From positions 62,001-126,000 of the forward strand of contig NZ_MNBW01000008.1 of assembly GCF_001879715.1 (NCBI RefSeq): a stretch of DNA of 64,000 nt, read 5' to 3'. Positions within the stretch are counted from its first letter, which is position 1; every line of letters starts with the position of its first letter. The translations under genes were made by a program, and so were the position numbers. Below are positions 53,024 through 62,796 of the stretch, in pieces. This DNA is from Nioella nitratireducens. Its GTDB lineage: Bacteria > Pseudomonadota > Alphaproteobacteria > Rhodobacterales > Rhodobacteraceae. The notes under the pieces were generated by a model that worked only from the letters and a program-made list of their open reading frames with translations, was not told the origin of the DNA and searched no databases.

Positions 53024-56000
53024 ATGACCAACTATGATGCAAACTGGGTCGCCGCCGAAGAGGCCAAGCGCAGTTGGATGGCCGAGAACGGCATGTATAT
53101 CGAGGAGGAAGAGCATTCCTCTTGCGGTGTGGGCCTGGTGGTGTCGCTGGACGGCAAGCCGAGCCGACAGGTTGTCGAGGCGGGGATCGACGCGCTGAAG
53201 GCGATCTGGCACCGGGGCGCGGTGGATGCCGATGGCAAGACCGGCGATGGTGCGGGCATTCACGTGCAGATCCCGGTGCCGTTCTTCTATGACCAGATCC
53301 GCCGCACCGGGCACGAGCCGGACATCGACAACCTGATCGCCGTGGGGCAGGTGTTCCTGCCGCGCAGCGATTTCGGGGCGCAGGAAACCTGTCGGACCAT
53401 CGTGGAATCGGAAGTTCTGCGGATGGGCTACTACATCTATGGCTGGCGCCATGTGCCGGTGGATATCAGTTGCCTGGGCGAAAAGGCCAATGCGACGCGG
53501 CCCGAGATCGAACAGATCCTGATTTCCAACTCCAAGGGGGTGGACGAGGAAACGTTCGAACGCGAGCTTTACGTGATCCGCCGCCGGATCGAAAAGGCCG
53601 CCGCCGCCGCTGGCGTCAAGGAATTGTACCTTGCCAGCCTGTCCTGCCGGTCGATCATCTACAAGGGCATGATGCTGGCCGAACAGGTGAGCGAGTTTTA
53701 CCCGGACCTTCAGGACGAGCGTTTTGAAAGCGCCTTTGCGATCTATCACCAGCGCTATTCCACCAACACCTTCCCGCAGTGGTGGCTGGCGCAGCCGTTC
53801 CGCATGTTGGCCCATAACGGCGAGATCAACACGCTGAAGGGCAACCTGAACTGGATGAAGAGCCACGAGATCCGCATGGCGTCGACCTATTTCGGCGATC
53901 TGGGCGAAGACATCAAACCGATCGTGCCGGGGGGGTCGTCGGACTCGGCGGCGCTGGATGCGGTGTTCGAGGTTCTGGTGCGCGCGGGGCGCAATGCGCC
54001 GATGGCCAAGACGATGCTGGTGCCCGAGGCGTGGTCGAAATCCTCGACCGAACTGCCGCAGGCGTGGCAGGACATGTATTCCTATTGCAACAGCGTGATG
54101 GAGCCGTGGGACGGCCCCGCCGCGCTGGCGATGACCGATGGCCGCTGGGTCTGCGCCGGTCTTGATCGGAACGGCCTGCGCCCGATGCGGTATGTCGTGA
54201 CGGGGGACGGGCTGCTGATCGCGGGGTCCGAAGCGGGCATGGTGCCGGTCAACGAGGCCAGCATCATCGAGAAAGGCGCGCTTGGCCCCGGCCAGATGAT
54301 TGCCGTCGATATGGCCGAGGCCAAGCTCTACCACGATACCGAGATCAAGGATGCGCTGGCCGCCGCCCGTCCGTTCGGTGATTGGGTCGGCAAGATAACC
54401 GATCTGGGCGAAGAGACCGAGGGCCTGACCGAAGCGCCGCAATTTCAGGGCGCCGAGCTGCGCAAGCGGCAGATCGCGGCGGGCTACAGCATGGAAGAGC
54501 TGGAGCAGATCCTTGCGCCGATGGCCGAGGACGGAAAAGAGGCGCTGGCCTCGATGGGTGACGACACGCCGTCTGCGGTGCTGTCGAAAACCTATCGTCC
54601 GCTCAGCCACTTCTTCCGCCAGAACTTCAGCCAAGTGACCAACCCGCCGATCGACAGCTTGCGGGAATACCGGGTGATGAGCCTGAAAACGCGGTTCGGC
54701 AACCTCAAGAACGTGTTGGACGAGGACAGCAGCCAGACCGAGATTCTGGTGCTGGAAAGCCCCTTTGTCACCAATGCGCAATTTGACGCCATGCAGGAGC
54801 ATTTCGGCGAGGCCGTGGTGACCATCGACTGCACCTTTGATGCGGGCGGAGAGCGCGGCACCTTGCGCGAGTCGCTGAATCGTATCCGCACCGAGGCCGA
54901 AGATGCCGTGCGGTCGGGCGCAAGCCATATCGTGCTGACCGACCGGGATCAGGGTGAAGAGCGTGTGCAAATGCCGATGATCCTTGCCACCAGTGCGGTG
55001 CATAGCTGGCTGACGCGGCAGGGTTTGCGCACCTTCTGTTCGATCAACGTGCGCTCGGCCGAATGCATCGACCCGCATTACTTCGCGGTTCTGATCGGCG
55101 CGGGGGCGACCACCGTGAACGCCTATCTGGCGCAAGACAGCCTTGCCGACCGGATCGAGCGTGGGCTGCTGGATTGCAGCCTGACCGAGGCCATGGAGCG
55201 CTATCGCAAGGCCATTGACCAAGGTCTGCTCAAGATCATGGCCAAGATGGGGATTTCGGTCATTTCGTCCTATCGGGGCGGTCTGAACTTTGAAGCCGTG
55301 GGCCTGTCGCGCGCAATGGTGGCGGAATTCTTCCCGGGCATGATTTCCCGAATTTCCGGCATCGGCGTCAGCGGGCTGCAAAAGAAGGTCGAAGAGGTGC
55401 ACGCCCAAGGCTGGCTGAGTCAGACCGACATTCTGCCCATCGGCGGCTTTTACAAGGCGCGCCGGTCGGGTGAAAAGCACGCGTGGGAAGCGCAGACCAT
55501 GCACATGTTGCAGATGGCCTGTAACACCGCGTCTTACGAGATGTGGAAGCAGTATTCGGCCAAGATGCGGTCGAACCCGCCGATCCACCTGCGTGACCTT
55601 CTGGACATCAAGCCGCTTGGCAAGCCGGTGCCGATTGAAGAGGTCGAGTCGATCACTTCGATCCGCAAGCGGTTCGTGACGCCGGGCATGAGCCTTGGCG
55701 CGTTGTCGCCCGAGGCGCACCGGACGCTGTCGATTGCCATGAACCGGATCGGCGCCAAGTCGGATTCCGGCGAGGGTGGCGAAAGCCCGGACGATTTCAC
55801 GCCGGAACCCAATGGCGACAACGCCAGCGCCAAGATCAAGCAGGTGGCGTCGGGCCGGTTCGGCGTGACGGCGGAATATCTGCTGGCCTGTGAAGAGCTG
55901 GAAATCAAGGTGGCCCAGGGCGCCAAGCCCGGCGAGGGTGGCCAGTTGCCCGGCATGAAGGTGACTGACCTGATTGCGAAGCTGCGCCACTCGACCAAGG

Positions 56001-57562
56001 GCGTGACGCTGATTTCGCCACCGCCGCACCACGATATCTATTCGATCGAGGATCTGGCGCAGCTGATCTACGATCTCAAGCAGATCAACCCGCGCTGCAA
56101 GGTAACGGTGAAACTGGTGGCGTCCTCGGGCGTTGGCACGATTGCCGCCGGCGTGGCCAAGGCCAAGGCGGATATCATCCTGATCTCGGGCCATAATGGC
56201 GGCACCGGGGCCAGCCCGGCGACCTCGATCAAGTTCGCTGGCCTGCCGTGGGAAATGGGTCTGACCGAGGCGCATCAGGTTCTGGCAATGAACAACCTGC
56301 GCAGCCGCGTGACCCTGCGCACCGACGGTGGGCTGCGCACCGGGCGCGATATCGTCATGGCCGCGATGATGGGGGCCGAGGAATACGGCATCGGCACGGC
56401 CGCGCTGATCGCCATGGGCTGCATCATGGTGCGCCAGTGCCAGTCCAACACCTGCCCGGTGGGCGTCTGCACGCAGGACGAAAGCCTGCGCGACAAGTTT
56501 ACCGGCTCGGCGGACAAGGTTGTGAACCTGATCACCTTCTACGCGCAGGAAGTGCGGGAATTGCTGGCCAGCATCGGCGCGCGGTCGCTGGACGAGGTGA
56601 CCGGGCGGGCCGACCTGCTGACTCAGGTCAGCCGGGGCGCGGCGAATCTCGATGACCTTGACCTGAACCCGCTGCTGATCACCGTGGATGGGGCGCAGGA
56701 CATCGTCTATGACCGCTACAAGGCCCGCAACGCGGTGCCCGACACGCTGGATGCGCAGATCGTCAAGGATGCCCATCGGTTCCTTGAGGATGGCGAGAAA
56801 ATGCAGCTTTCCTACGCGGTTCAGAACACGCTGCGCACCATCGGCACCCGGACGAGCAGCCATATCGTCAAGAATTTCGGGATGCGCAACGCGTTGCAGC
56901 CCGATCACCTGACGGTAAAGCTGGAAGGATCGGCCGGGCAGTCGCTGGGGGCCTTCGCGGCACCGGGGTTGAAGCTGGAAGTGTCGGGCGATGCCAATGA
57001 CTATGTGGCCAAGGGCCTGTCGGGGGGCACTGTCGTGGTGCGGCCCGCGCAGGTCAGCCCGCTGAAGGCGGATGAGAACGTGATCATCGGCAACACGGTG
57101 CTCTATGGTGCGACCGACGGCTACCTCTTCGCCGCTGGCCGGGCCGGGGAGCGGTTTGGCGTTCGGAACTCTGGTGCCAAGGTGGTGATCGAGGGCTGCG
57201 GCTCCAACGGGTGTGAATACATGACCGGCGGTGTCGCGGTGATCCTTGGCGCGATCGGGGCGAATTTCGGGGCGGGGATGACGGGCGGCATGGCCTATCT
57301 GTATGACCCCGAGGGCGCGGCGCTGGAAAACATGAACCTGGAAACGCTGGTGACCTGCCCGGTCACGGTGGATCACTGGGAAGACCAGTTGCACGGGTTG
57401 ATCGCACGCCACGCCGCCGAGACCGGATCGCGCAAGGCGGGGGAAATCCTGCAACATTGGGACGAGGAGAAGGGGAACTTCCTTCAGATTTGTCCGAAAG
57501 AGATGCTGAACAAGATTTCCCACCCGCTGGGGATCGAGGATCAGGCGGTTCCGGCGGAGTAA
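53024..57562 (+). CDS. gltB: Glutamate synthase (NADPH) large subunit
   Basis: Makes two glutamates from glutamine and 2-oxoglutarate with electrons from GltD. The 1,512-residue protein has an N-terminal class II glutamine amidotransferase; Cys34 (HSSCGVGLV) becomes the N-terminal nucleophile after propeptide removal. A central domain and an FMN-binding synthase domain (GGTGASPATSIKFAGLPWEMGL; the Fe-S cysteines in CIMVRQCQSNTCPVGVC) follow. The C-terminal GXGXG beta-helix is GAKVVIEGCGSNGCEYMTGG. ATG 53024 follows AAGGAGAG; the frame is open to 52934. A terminator lies 24 bp after the stop. Confidence 0.97.
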   Translation: MTNYDANWVAAEEAKRSWMAENGMYIEEEEHSSCGVGLVVSLDGKPSRQVVEAGIDALKAIWHRGAVDADGKTGDGAGIHVQIPVPFFYDQIRRTGHEPDIDNLIAVGQVFLPRSDFGAQETCRTIVESEVLRMGYYIYGWRHVPVDISCLGEKANATRPEIEQILISNSKGVDEETFERELYVIRRRIEKAAAAAGVKELYLASLSCRSIIYKGMMLAEQVSEFYPDLQDERFESAFAIYHQRYSTNTFPQWWLAQPFRMLAHNGEINTLKGNLNWMKSHEIRMASTYFGDLGEDIKPIVPGGSSDSAALDAVFEVLVRAGRNAPMAKTMLVPEAWSKSSTELPQAWQDMYSYCNSVMEPWDGPAALAMTDGRWVCAGLDRNGLRPMRYVVTGDGLLIAGSEAGMVPVNEASIIEKGALGPGQMIAVDMAEAKLYHDTEIKDALAAARPFGDWVGKITDLGEETEGLTEAPQFQGAELRKRQIAAGYSMEELEQILAPMAEDGKEALASMGDDTPSAVLSKTYRPLSHFFRQNFSQVTNPPIDSLREYRVMSLKTRFGNLKNVLDEDSSQTEILVLESPFVTNAQFDAMQEHFGEAVVTIDCTFDAGGERGTLRESLNRIRTEAEDAVRSGASHIVLTDRDQGEERVQMPMILATSAVHSWLTRQGLRTFCSINVRSAECIDPHYFAVLIGAGATTVNAYLAQDSLADRIERGLLDCSLTEAMERYRKAIDQGLLKIMAKMGISVISSYRGGLNFEAVGLSRAMVAEFFPGMISRISGIGVSGLQKKVEEVHAQGWLSQTDILPIGGFYKARRSGEKHAWEAQTMHMLQMACNTASYEMWKQYSAKMRSNPPIHLRDLLDIKPLGKPVPIEEVESITSIRKRFVTPGMSLGALSPEAHRTLSIAMNRIGAKSDSGEGGESPDDFTPEPNGDNASAKIKQVASGRFGVTAEYLLACEELEIKVAQGAKPGEGGQLPGMKVTDLIAKLRHSTKGVTLISPPPHHDIYSIEDLAQLIYDLKQINPRCKVTVKLVASSGVGTIAAGVAKAKADIILISGHNGGTGASPATSIKFAGLPWEMGLTEAHQVLAMNNLRSRVTLRTDGGLRTGRDIVMAAMMGAEEYGIGTAALIAMGCIMVRQCQSNTCPVGVCTQDESLRDKFTGSADKVVNLITFYAQEVRELLASIGARSLDEVTGRADLLTQVSRGAANLDDLDLNPLLITVDGAQDIVYDRYKARNAVPDTLDAQIVKDAHRFLEDGEKMQLSYAVQNTLRTIGTRTSSHIVKNFGMRNALQPDHLTVKLEGSAGQSLGAFAAPGLKLEVSGDANDYVAKGLSGGTVVVRPAQVSPLKADENVIIGNTVLYGATDGYLFAAGRAGERFGVRNSGAKVVIEGCGSNGCEYMTGGVAVILGAIGANFGAGMTGGMAYLYDPEGAALENMNLETLVTCPVTVDHWEDQLHGLIARHAAETGSRKAGEILQHWDEEKGNFLQICPKEMLNKISHPLGIEDQAVPAE

Positions 57563-57585
57563 GCCAACGACAGGATCAAGGAAAG

Positions 57586-57607
57586 CGGGCCTTTCGGGGC
57601 CCGTTTT
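57586..57607 (+). terminator. Intrinsic terminator of gltB
   Basis: CGGGCC (57586-57591) pairs with GGCCCG (57598-57603), followed by TTTT. The stem is 24 bp past the gltB stop. Confidence 0.88.
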
Positions 57608-57652
57608 GCATTCTAGGGCGTTGGGGGGGTGAAACCCCACCCGACGCGGGGA

Positions 57653-58531
57653 TCAGGCGTTGGTGAACTCTTCGTCGGCGTAGCCTTGCAGGTACAGCAG
57701 CGCGGTCAGGTCGCCGTGGTTCACCCGGATCTCGCATTCGGCCTGCACCGAGGGTTTCGCGTGCAGCGCCACGCCTGTGCCTGCGAGCCCCAGCATCCCC
57801 AAGTCGTTGGCCCCGTCGCCGACGGCGATCACGTCGGCATGGACGAGGCCAAGCCGCGCGGTGATGTCCTTCAGTGCCTGCACCTTGGCATCGCGGCCAA
57901 GGATGGGGCGCGCCACGTCGCCGGTCAGGGTGCCGTTTTCCGCCAGCAACGTGTTGGCGCGGTTTTCATCGAATCCCAGATCAGTGGCCACTTGCGCGGT
58001 GAAGGCGGTGAACCCGCCCGAGACCAGCGCGGCATAGGCGCCTTGCGCGTTCATCGTGGCCAGCAGGGTCTTGGCGCCGGGCATGTGGGTGATGCGGGTG
58101 GCCAGCACTTGCGCGATGACGGATTCGGGCAGTCCCTTGAGCAGACCGACGCGTTCGGTCAGCGCGCCCTCGAAATCGAGCTCGCCGTTCATGGCGCGGG
58201 CGGTGATGTCTTTCACCCGCTCGCCGACCCCGGCCTCGTCTGCCAGTTCGTCGATGCATTCCTGCTGGATCATGGTCGAGTCCATGTCGGCCAGAAGCAT
58301 CTTCTTGCGGCGGCCCTTTGCGGGTTGGATCACCAGATCGACGCCCTCGGCTTGCAGGCTGTCCCACACGTCCCAGCGGTTCGAGGGGATTTGGGCGAGC
58401 GAAAATTCGGCAGCCACGTCGGGCGAAAGCCATTGGGCATCGCCGCCACCCCACGCGTTGCGCAGCGACTCGACCAGTGCGGGCGAAAGGCGCGGTGTGG
58501 CGGGGTTGGTGAGAAGCGTGGCGACGAACAT
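57653..58531 (-). CDS. serB: Phosphoserine phosphatase SerB
   Basis: Last step of the phosphorylated serine pathway: phosphoserine to serine. The 292-residue protein is a HAD hydrolase with DMDST at residues 82-86 (nucleophile Asp82, acid Asp84). LVSGGFTAF and GDGANDLGML complete the HAD motifs; an ACT-like N-terminal domain of about 70 residues precedes. ATG 58531 is chosen because it starts MFVATLLTNP. serC and serA lie downstream on the other strand, so all three serine genes are within 5 kb. Confidence 0.94.
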   Translation of the reverse strand: MFVATLLTNPATPRLSPALVESLRNAWGGGDAQWLSPDVAAEFSLAQIPSNRWDVWDSLQAEGVDLVIQPAKGRRKKMLLADMDSTMIQQECIDELADEAGVGERVKDITARAMNGELDFEGALTERVGLLKGLPESVIAQVLATRITHMPGAKTLLATMNAQGAYAALVSGGFTAFTAQVATDLGFDENRANTLLAENGTLTGDVARPILGRDAKVQALKDITARLGLVHADVIAVGDGANDLGMLGLAGTGVALHAKPSVQAECEIRVNHGDLTALLYLQGYADEEFTNA

Positions 58532-58597
58532 GGGCAGGCCCCCGTGGTGAGCGTTTGCACGCGCATAAACCACGGAGGGCCGTCGATTGCCAGTGCC

Positions 58598-59446
58598 TCA
58601 GCCGGCGTCGGGCAGCGGCGGCAGGCTGCGCAGGTAGAGGATGATCGCGGCGAGGTCGTCATCGGTCATGTTGGCGAAGAAGCCGTAGGGCATCGGCGGC
58701 ATCATCGGGCTGCCATCGGGGCGGGTGCCGGTGCGGATCATCTGGCCCAGCTCGGCGTCGGAATAGCCCGCCAGCCCATCCGCGCTGCTGGTCAGGTTTG
58801 GCGCGACGGACATGCCCCACGGACCGTGGAACTCGAACCCGCCGCGACCAAGGTCGGTGTCGATCATCGGGCCTTGCGGCCCCATTGGGGTGTGGCACTC
58901 CATGCAATGGGCGACGGGCCCGGCGAGGTATTCGCCATAGTCTACCGTCACCCCGTGGGGGATGTCGGCGACACTGTTCACCGGCGGCCCGTAGGCGGGT
59001 GGCAGAGGCATGGTGTAGGTCGATTCCCCCGGATCGTTTTCGACGGCGGGCACCGTGCGCAGATAGGCAACGATGGCCGCCACGTCGGTATCCGAGAGGT
59101 GGCGGTAAAAGGTGAACGGCATCGGCGGCCCGATCAGCGACCCGTCAGGTCGGATGCCCTCGCGGATGGCGCGGGCCAGTTCGGCGTCGGACCAGTCGGC
59201 GACTTCGCCGCCCGGGGTGATATTGCCCGAGATGGCGGTGAACATGTCGTTTTGCTCGACCAGGCGCCCGGCCAGCGCCTGCGAGTCGATAAAGCCTTCG
59301 GGGCCCATAGGTGTATGGCAGTTGCCGCAGCCCATCGGCCCGGTGACGAGGTATTCGCCACGGGCCAAGAGATCGGCGCTTTGGGCCGCGAGCGATGTGG
59401 TGGTGCAGAAAAGGGCGGCAAGCGCCGCGGTTGAGAGTCGTGTCAT
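58598..59446 (-). CDS. Diheme cytochrome c
   Basis: The 282-residue exported cytochrome has a signal peptide ([23 protein letters not shown]). Two c-type domains follow, with haem motifs CGNCH (residues 40-44) and CMECH (181-185). Each is followed by HTPMGP and a later Met-ligand-like segment ([30 protein letters not shown]). The two halves are clearly similar, so it arose by duplication. The family resembles the cytochrome subunits of alcohol/aldehyde dehydrogenases, but no dehydrogenase is adjacent. ATG 59446 is 7 bases from GGGGG. It may be a donor to oxidases. Exact role unknown. Confidence 0.85.
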   Translation of the reverse strand: MTRLSTAALAALFCTTTSLAAQSADLLARGEYLVTGPMGCGNCHTPMGPEGFIDSQALAGRLVEQNDMFTAISGNITPGGEVADWSDAELARAIREGIRPDGSLIGPPMPFTFYRHLSDTDVAAIVAYLRTVPAVENDPGESTYTMPLPPAYGPPVNSVADIPHGVTVDYGEYLAGPVAHCMECHTPMGPQGPMIDTDLGRGGFEFHGPWGMSVAPNLTSSADGLAGYSDAELGQMIRTGTRPDGSPMMPPMPYGFFANMTDDDLAAIILYLRSLPPLPDAG

Positions 59447-59584
59447 GGTCATTCCCCCCATGTTCTGTGGCCCATCGGCAGGTTCGCGTGGGTTCACCGG
59501 GCCAAGGATACCACGGATCAGCGATTCCATCGAGGACGTCGGATGACTGGGCGGGGGGCCGGGTTTCCGATGGTGGACAGGGGC

Positions 59585-59713
59585 GCCGCAGATTTTCGGG
59601 ATTGCGACGGTTTGGTGTTATTTTCCGACTTGTGCGGCGTGGGGACTGGCCGTATCTCCATCCGTGGGACACCCCTCCCCAACGAGGGGCGCTTATCTGG
59701 AAGGATACCAGCG
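59585..59713 (+). promoter_or_regulatory. Structured serC leader
   Basis: The 267-bp region between the cytochrome gene and serC contains a long-range pair GCCGCA (near 59585) / TGCGGC (near 59646). A hairpin CCCCT-CCCCAACG-AGGGG follows at 59672-59690, about 24 bases before the serC ATG. A serC leader RNA has been described in alphaproteobacteria at this position (Rfam serC family). The match here is by position and general shape only. Confidence 0.45.
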
Positions 59714-60868
59714 ATGGTAACGAACACCCCGGCAACGCGGCCGGCCAACCCGCGTTTTTCCTCTGGCCCCTGTGCCAAACCCCCCACCTGGACTGTTGAT
59801 GCATTGAAGGACGCGCCCCTGGGCCGCAGCCACCGTGCCGCGATCGGCAAGGACAAGCTGAAGGCCGCGATTGAAGGCACGCGAGAGATCCTCGGTATTC
59901 CCGCAGACTACAAGATCGGCATCGTGCCCGCGTCCGACACCGGCGCCGTGGAAATGGCGCTGTGGTCGCTGCTGGGTGAACGCAAGGCGACCATGGTGGC
60001 CTGGGAGAGCTTTGGCGCCGGTTGGGTCACGGATGTGGTCAAGCAACTTAAAATCGACGCCGAGGTAAAGACCGCCGACTATGGCCAGATCGTCGATATG
60101 GCGGCGCTGGATTATGACACCGACGTGGTGTTCACCTGGAACGGCACGACCTCTGGTGTGCGTGTGCCGACCGGCGACGTGATCCCGGCGGACCGCGATG
60201 GTCTGACGATCTGTGATGCGACCTCTGCTGCATTTGCGCAGGATCTGCCGTGGGACAAGCTGGATGTGACCACCTTCAGCTGGCAAAAGGTGATGGGCGG
60301 CGAAGCGGCGCATGGGATGCTGATCCTGTCCCCCCGCGCGGTTGAGCGACTGGAAAATTACACCCCCGCATGGCCGTTGCCCAAGATCTTCCGCCTGACC
60401 AAGGGCGGCAAGCTGATTGACGGGATTTTCACCGGTGCGACGATCAACACGCCGTCGATGCTGTGCGTGGAAGATTACCTGTTCGCGCTGGAGTGGGCGC
60501 GTCAGATCGGCGGGCTGGACGCGTTGAAAGCGCGGGCCGATGCCAATGCGCAGGCGATCTGGGATTTCTGCGACCAGCATGACTGGATCGCGAACCTTGC
60601 CGAAGATCCGGCGACGCGGTCGAACACCTCGGTGTGCGTGAAATTCACCGATGATCGCATCGCAGATGGCGCTGTCTTCGCCAAGGCCGTGGCCAAGCGG
60701 CTGGAGGCCGAAGGTATCGCGCTGGATATCGGGGCCTACCGGGATGCCCCCGCCGGGCTGCGCATCTGGTGCGGCGCGACGTTGGAAACCTCGGATATCG
60801 AGGCGCTGCTGCCGTGGCTGGAATGGGCCTTTGAGGCCGAGATCGCCGCACAGGCCGAAGCCGCCTGA
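59714..60868 (+). CDS. serC: Phosphoserine aminotransferase
   Basis: Transfers the amino group of glutamate to 3-phosphohydroxypyruvate and also acts in pyridoxal phosphate synthesis in many bacteria. The 384-residue protein has the PLP Lys192 in [21 protein letters not shown] near residue 18, [17 protein letters not shown], and [12 protein letters not shown]. It belongs to the type II SerC seen in alphaproteobacteria and archaea. ATG 59714 precedes [17 protein letters not shown], the usual start; the open frame to 59543 runs through the structured leader. serA follows after 115 bp. Confidence 0.95.
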   Translation: MVTNTPATRPANPRFSSGPCAKPPTWTVDALKDAPLGRSHRAAIGKDKLKAAIEGTREILGIPADYKIGIVPASDTGAVEMALWSLLGERKATMVAWESFGAGWVTDVVKQLKIDAEVKTADYGQIVDMAALDYDTDVVFTWNGTTSGVRVPTGDVIPADRDGLTICDATSAAFAQDLPWDKLDVTTFSWQKVMGGEAAHGMLILSPRAVERLENYTPAWPLPKIFRLTKGGKLIDGIFTGATINTPSMLCVEDYLFALEWARQIGGLDALKARADANAQAIWDFCDQHDWIANLAEDPATRSNTSVCVKFTDDRIADGAVFAKAVAKRLEAEGIALDIGAYRDAPAGLRIWCGATLETSDIEALLPWLEWAFEAEIAAQAEAA

Positions 60869-60878
60869 TCAAGATTGC

Positions 60879-60949
60879 CCCCCCCGCGCAAGCGGGGGCC
60901 TTCCCCAGATTTCTCCGGTCCATGAGATCCCCGTTTTCATGGGGATGAC
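60879..60949. repeat. Paired-hairpin REP-like element between serC and serA
   Basis: CCCCCGC-GCAA-GCGGGGG (60881-60898) is followed 28 bases later by ATCCCC-GTTTTCAT-GGGGAT-GAC (60927-60949). The pairing of CCCCG-type hairpins with GATGAC ends looks like the repeated extragenic palindromes (REP/BIME) found in many proteobacteria. Only one copy is present in the window. Confidence 0.6.
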
Positions 60950-60983
60950 ACCGGATCGGACCCTCAACCAAGGACCAAACACC

Positions 60984-62579
60984 ATGGCCCCCAAAGTTCT
61001 CGTATCCGACAAACTGTCTGAAACCGCCGTCCAGATCTTCCGCGATCGCGGCATCGAGGTCGATTTCGAACCCGGCCTCGGCAAGGACAAGGACGCGCTG
61101 CTTGCCAAGATCGGTGAGTATGACGGTCTTGCCATCCGCTCGGCCACCAAGGTGACCGAAAAACTGCTCGAAGCGGCCACCAACCTCAAGGTGATCGGAC
61201 GCGCCGGGATCGGCACCGACAATGTCGACAAGGCCGCCGCGTCCAAGAAAGGCGTGATCGTGATGAACACCCCCTTCGGGAACATGATCACCACGGCCGA
61301 GCACGCCATTGCGATGATGTTCGCCGTGGCGCGCCAAATCCCCGAGGCCAGCGCCTCGACCCATGCGGGCAAGTGGGAAAAATCCAGGTTCATGGGGGTC
61401 GAATTGACCGGCAAGACGCTGGGTGTGATCGGCGCGGGCAATATCGGCGGCATCGTTTGTGACCGGGCCCGTGGCCTGAAGATGAAGGTCGTCGCCTACG
61501 ACCCCTTCCTGTCGGAAGAGAAGGCCGACAAGATGGGCGTGGAAAAGGTAGAGCTGGACGAGCTGCTTCGCCGGGCCGATTTCATCACCCTGCACGTGCC
61601 GCTGACCGACCAGACGCGGAACATCCTGTCCAAGGAGAACCTCGAAATGACCAAGAAGGGCGTGCGTATCATCAACTGCGCGCGCGGCGGTCTGGTGGAT
61701 GAGGTTGCGCTGGCCGAACTGCTGAAATCCGGTCACGTGGCCGGTGCGGCGTTTGACGTATTCGCGGAAGAGCCCGCGACGCAAAACCCGCTGTTTGACC
61801 TGCCCAACGTGGTCTGCACCCCGCACCTGGGCGCGGCAACGACCGAGGCACAGGAAAACGTGGCGTTGCAGGTGGCCGAGCAGATGGCCGATTACCTGCT
61901 GACCGGTGCGGTGCAAAACGCGCTGAACATGCCGTCGGTGACGGCAGAAGAGGCCAAGGTCATGGGGCCGTGGCTGCAACTGGCCCAGCATCTTGGCAGC
62001 TTCGTGGGCCAGTTGACCACCGAGGCCATCGACGAAATCCGCATCACCTATAACGGGGTCGCCAAGGATCTGAACCTTGAGGCGCTGAACTGTGGCGTGA
62101 TCGCGGGGATCATGAAGGCGGTGAACCCGGATGTGAACATGGTGTCGGCGCCGGTCATCGCGCGCGAGCGTGGGATCGAGATTTCCACCACCACGCAGGA
62201 CAAGTCCGGGGCCTTCGAGGGCTATATCCGGCTGGAAGTGGTCACGCCGGAACGCACCCGTTCGATCGCGGGCACCGTGTTCTCGGACGGCAAGCCGCGC
62301 TTCATCCAGATCAAGGGCATCAATATCGACGCCGAGGTGGGGGCGCATATGCTCTACACCACGAATGACGATATTCCGGGCATTATCGGGACGCTTGGCC
62401 AGACCATGGGTGAAAACGGCGTGAACATCGCCAACTTTACCCTCGGGCGGTCGGGTGCCGGGCGCGAGGCCATCGCGCTGCTGTACCTGGATGCACAGCC
62501 CCCTGCGGATGTGCTGGAAAAGCTGCGCCAGACCGGCATGTTCCGCCAAGTTGCGCCGATGCAGTTCGACGCCGCCTGA
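60984..62579 (+). CDS. serA: D-3-phosphoglycerate dehydrogenase
   Basis: First step of serine synthesis, oxidation of 3-phosphoglycerate with NAD. The 531-residue type 1 enzyme has the NAD-binding motif GVIGAGNIGGIV (about 149-160), catalytic Arg in INCARGGLVDE, and the His/Glu pair (PHLGAATTEAQENVA). A substrate-binding intervening domain and a C-terminal ACT domain (GAHMLYTTNDDIPGIIGTLGQTMGENGVNIANF) complete it. The ACT domain makes serine feedback likely. ATG 60984 with AAGGA upstream. A terminator follows 8 bp after the stop. Confidence 0.96.
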   Translation: MAPKVLVSDKLSETAVQIFRDRGIEVDFEPGLGKDKDALLAKIGEYDGLAIRSATKVTEKLLEAATNLKVIGRAGIGTDNVDKAAASKKGVIVMNTPFGNMITTAEHAIAMMFAVARQIPEASASTHAGKWEKSRFMGVELTGKTLGVIGAGNIGGIVCDRARGLKMKVVAYDPFLSEEKADKMGVEKVELDELLRRADFITLHVPLTDQTRNILSKENLEMTKKGVRIINCARGGLVDEVALAELLKSGHVAGAAFDVFAEEPATQNPLFDLPNVVCTPHLGAATTEAQENVALQVAEQMADYLLTGAVQNALNMPSVTAEEAKVMGPWLQLAQHLGSFVGQLTTEAIDEIRITYNGVAKDLNLEALNCGVIAGIMKAVNPDVNMVSAPVIARERGIEISTTTQDKSGAFEGYIRLEVVTPERTRSIAGTVFSDGKPRFIQIKGINIDAEVGAHMLYTTNDDIPGIIGTLGQTMGENGVNIANFTLGRSGAGREAIALLYLDAQPPADVLEKLRQTGMFRQVAPMQFDAA

Positions 62580-62587
62580 CTCCTTTG

Positions 62588-62617
62588 AAAGCCCCGGCTA
62601 TCCGCGCCGGGGCTTTT
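62588..62617 (+). terminator. Intrinsic terminator of serA
   Basis: AAAGCCCCGGC (62588-62598) pairs with GCCGGGGCTTT (62606-62616), giving an 11-bp stem with a T-run. The stem begins 9 bp after the stop codon. Confidence 0.92.
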
Positions 62618-62653
62618 GGCCAGTTCCCATCCCCGGCGCGCCCGTTGTTCGGA

Positions 62654-62668
62654 CAGATTTCCTATCTG
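62654..62668. promoter_or_regulatory. Short palindrome upstream of the MarR gene
   Basis: CAGAT-TTCCT-ATCTG is a perfect 5+5 palindrome in the 217-bp gap before the MarR-family gene. MarR proteins usually bind 16-20-bp palindromes near their own start, so this may be an operator half. Weak evidence. Confidence 0.3.
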
Positions 62669-62796
62669 ACCAGGCGCGAAGCCCGAAAATAGCGGTTCTG
62701 TCCTGGCGCATTGCGGCGCCGACAGAAGGGTGATGGGATCAAACACCGACCGTTTCGGGCTTGCAGGCCCATGCGGTTTCCGCTCAACCTATTGGG

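Noticed and set aside
53021-57640. Open minus-strand frame of about 1,539 codons opposite gltB
   Set aside because: It is the antisense frame of a GC-rich, strongly biased gene. Composition is His/Arg/Gly-rich without domains, and gltB on the plus strand carries all family motifs.
60645-62549. Open minus-strand frame of about 634 codons opposite serA
   Set aside because: Antisense shadow of serA with no recognisable domains. Similar long shadows lie opposite rho (5023-6618) and maeB (18863-20578).
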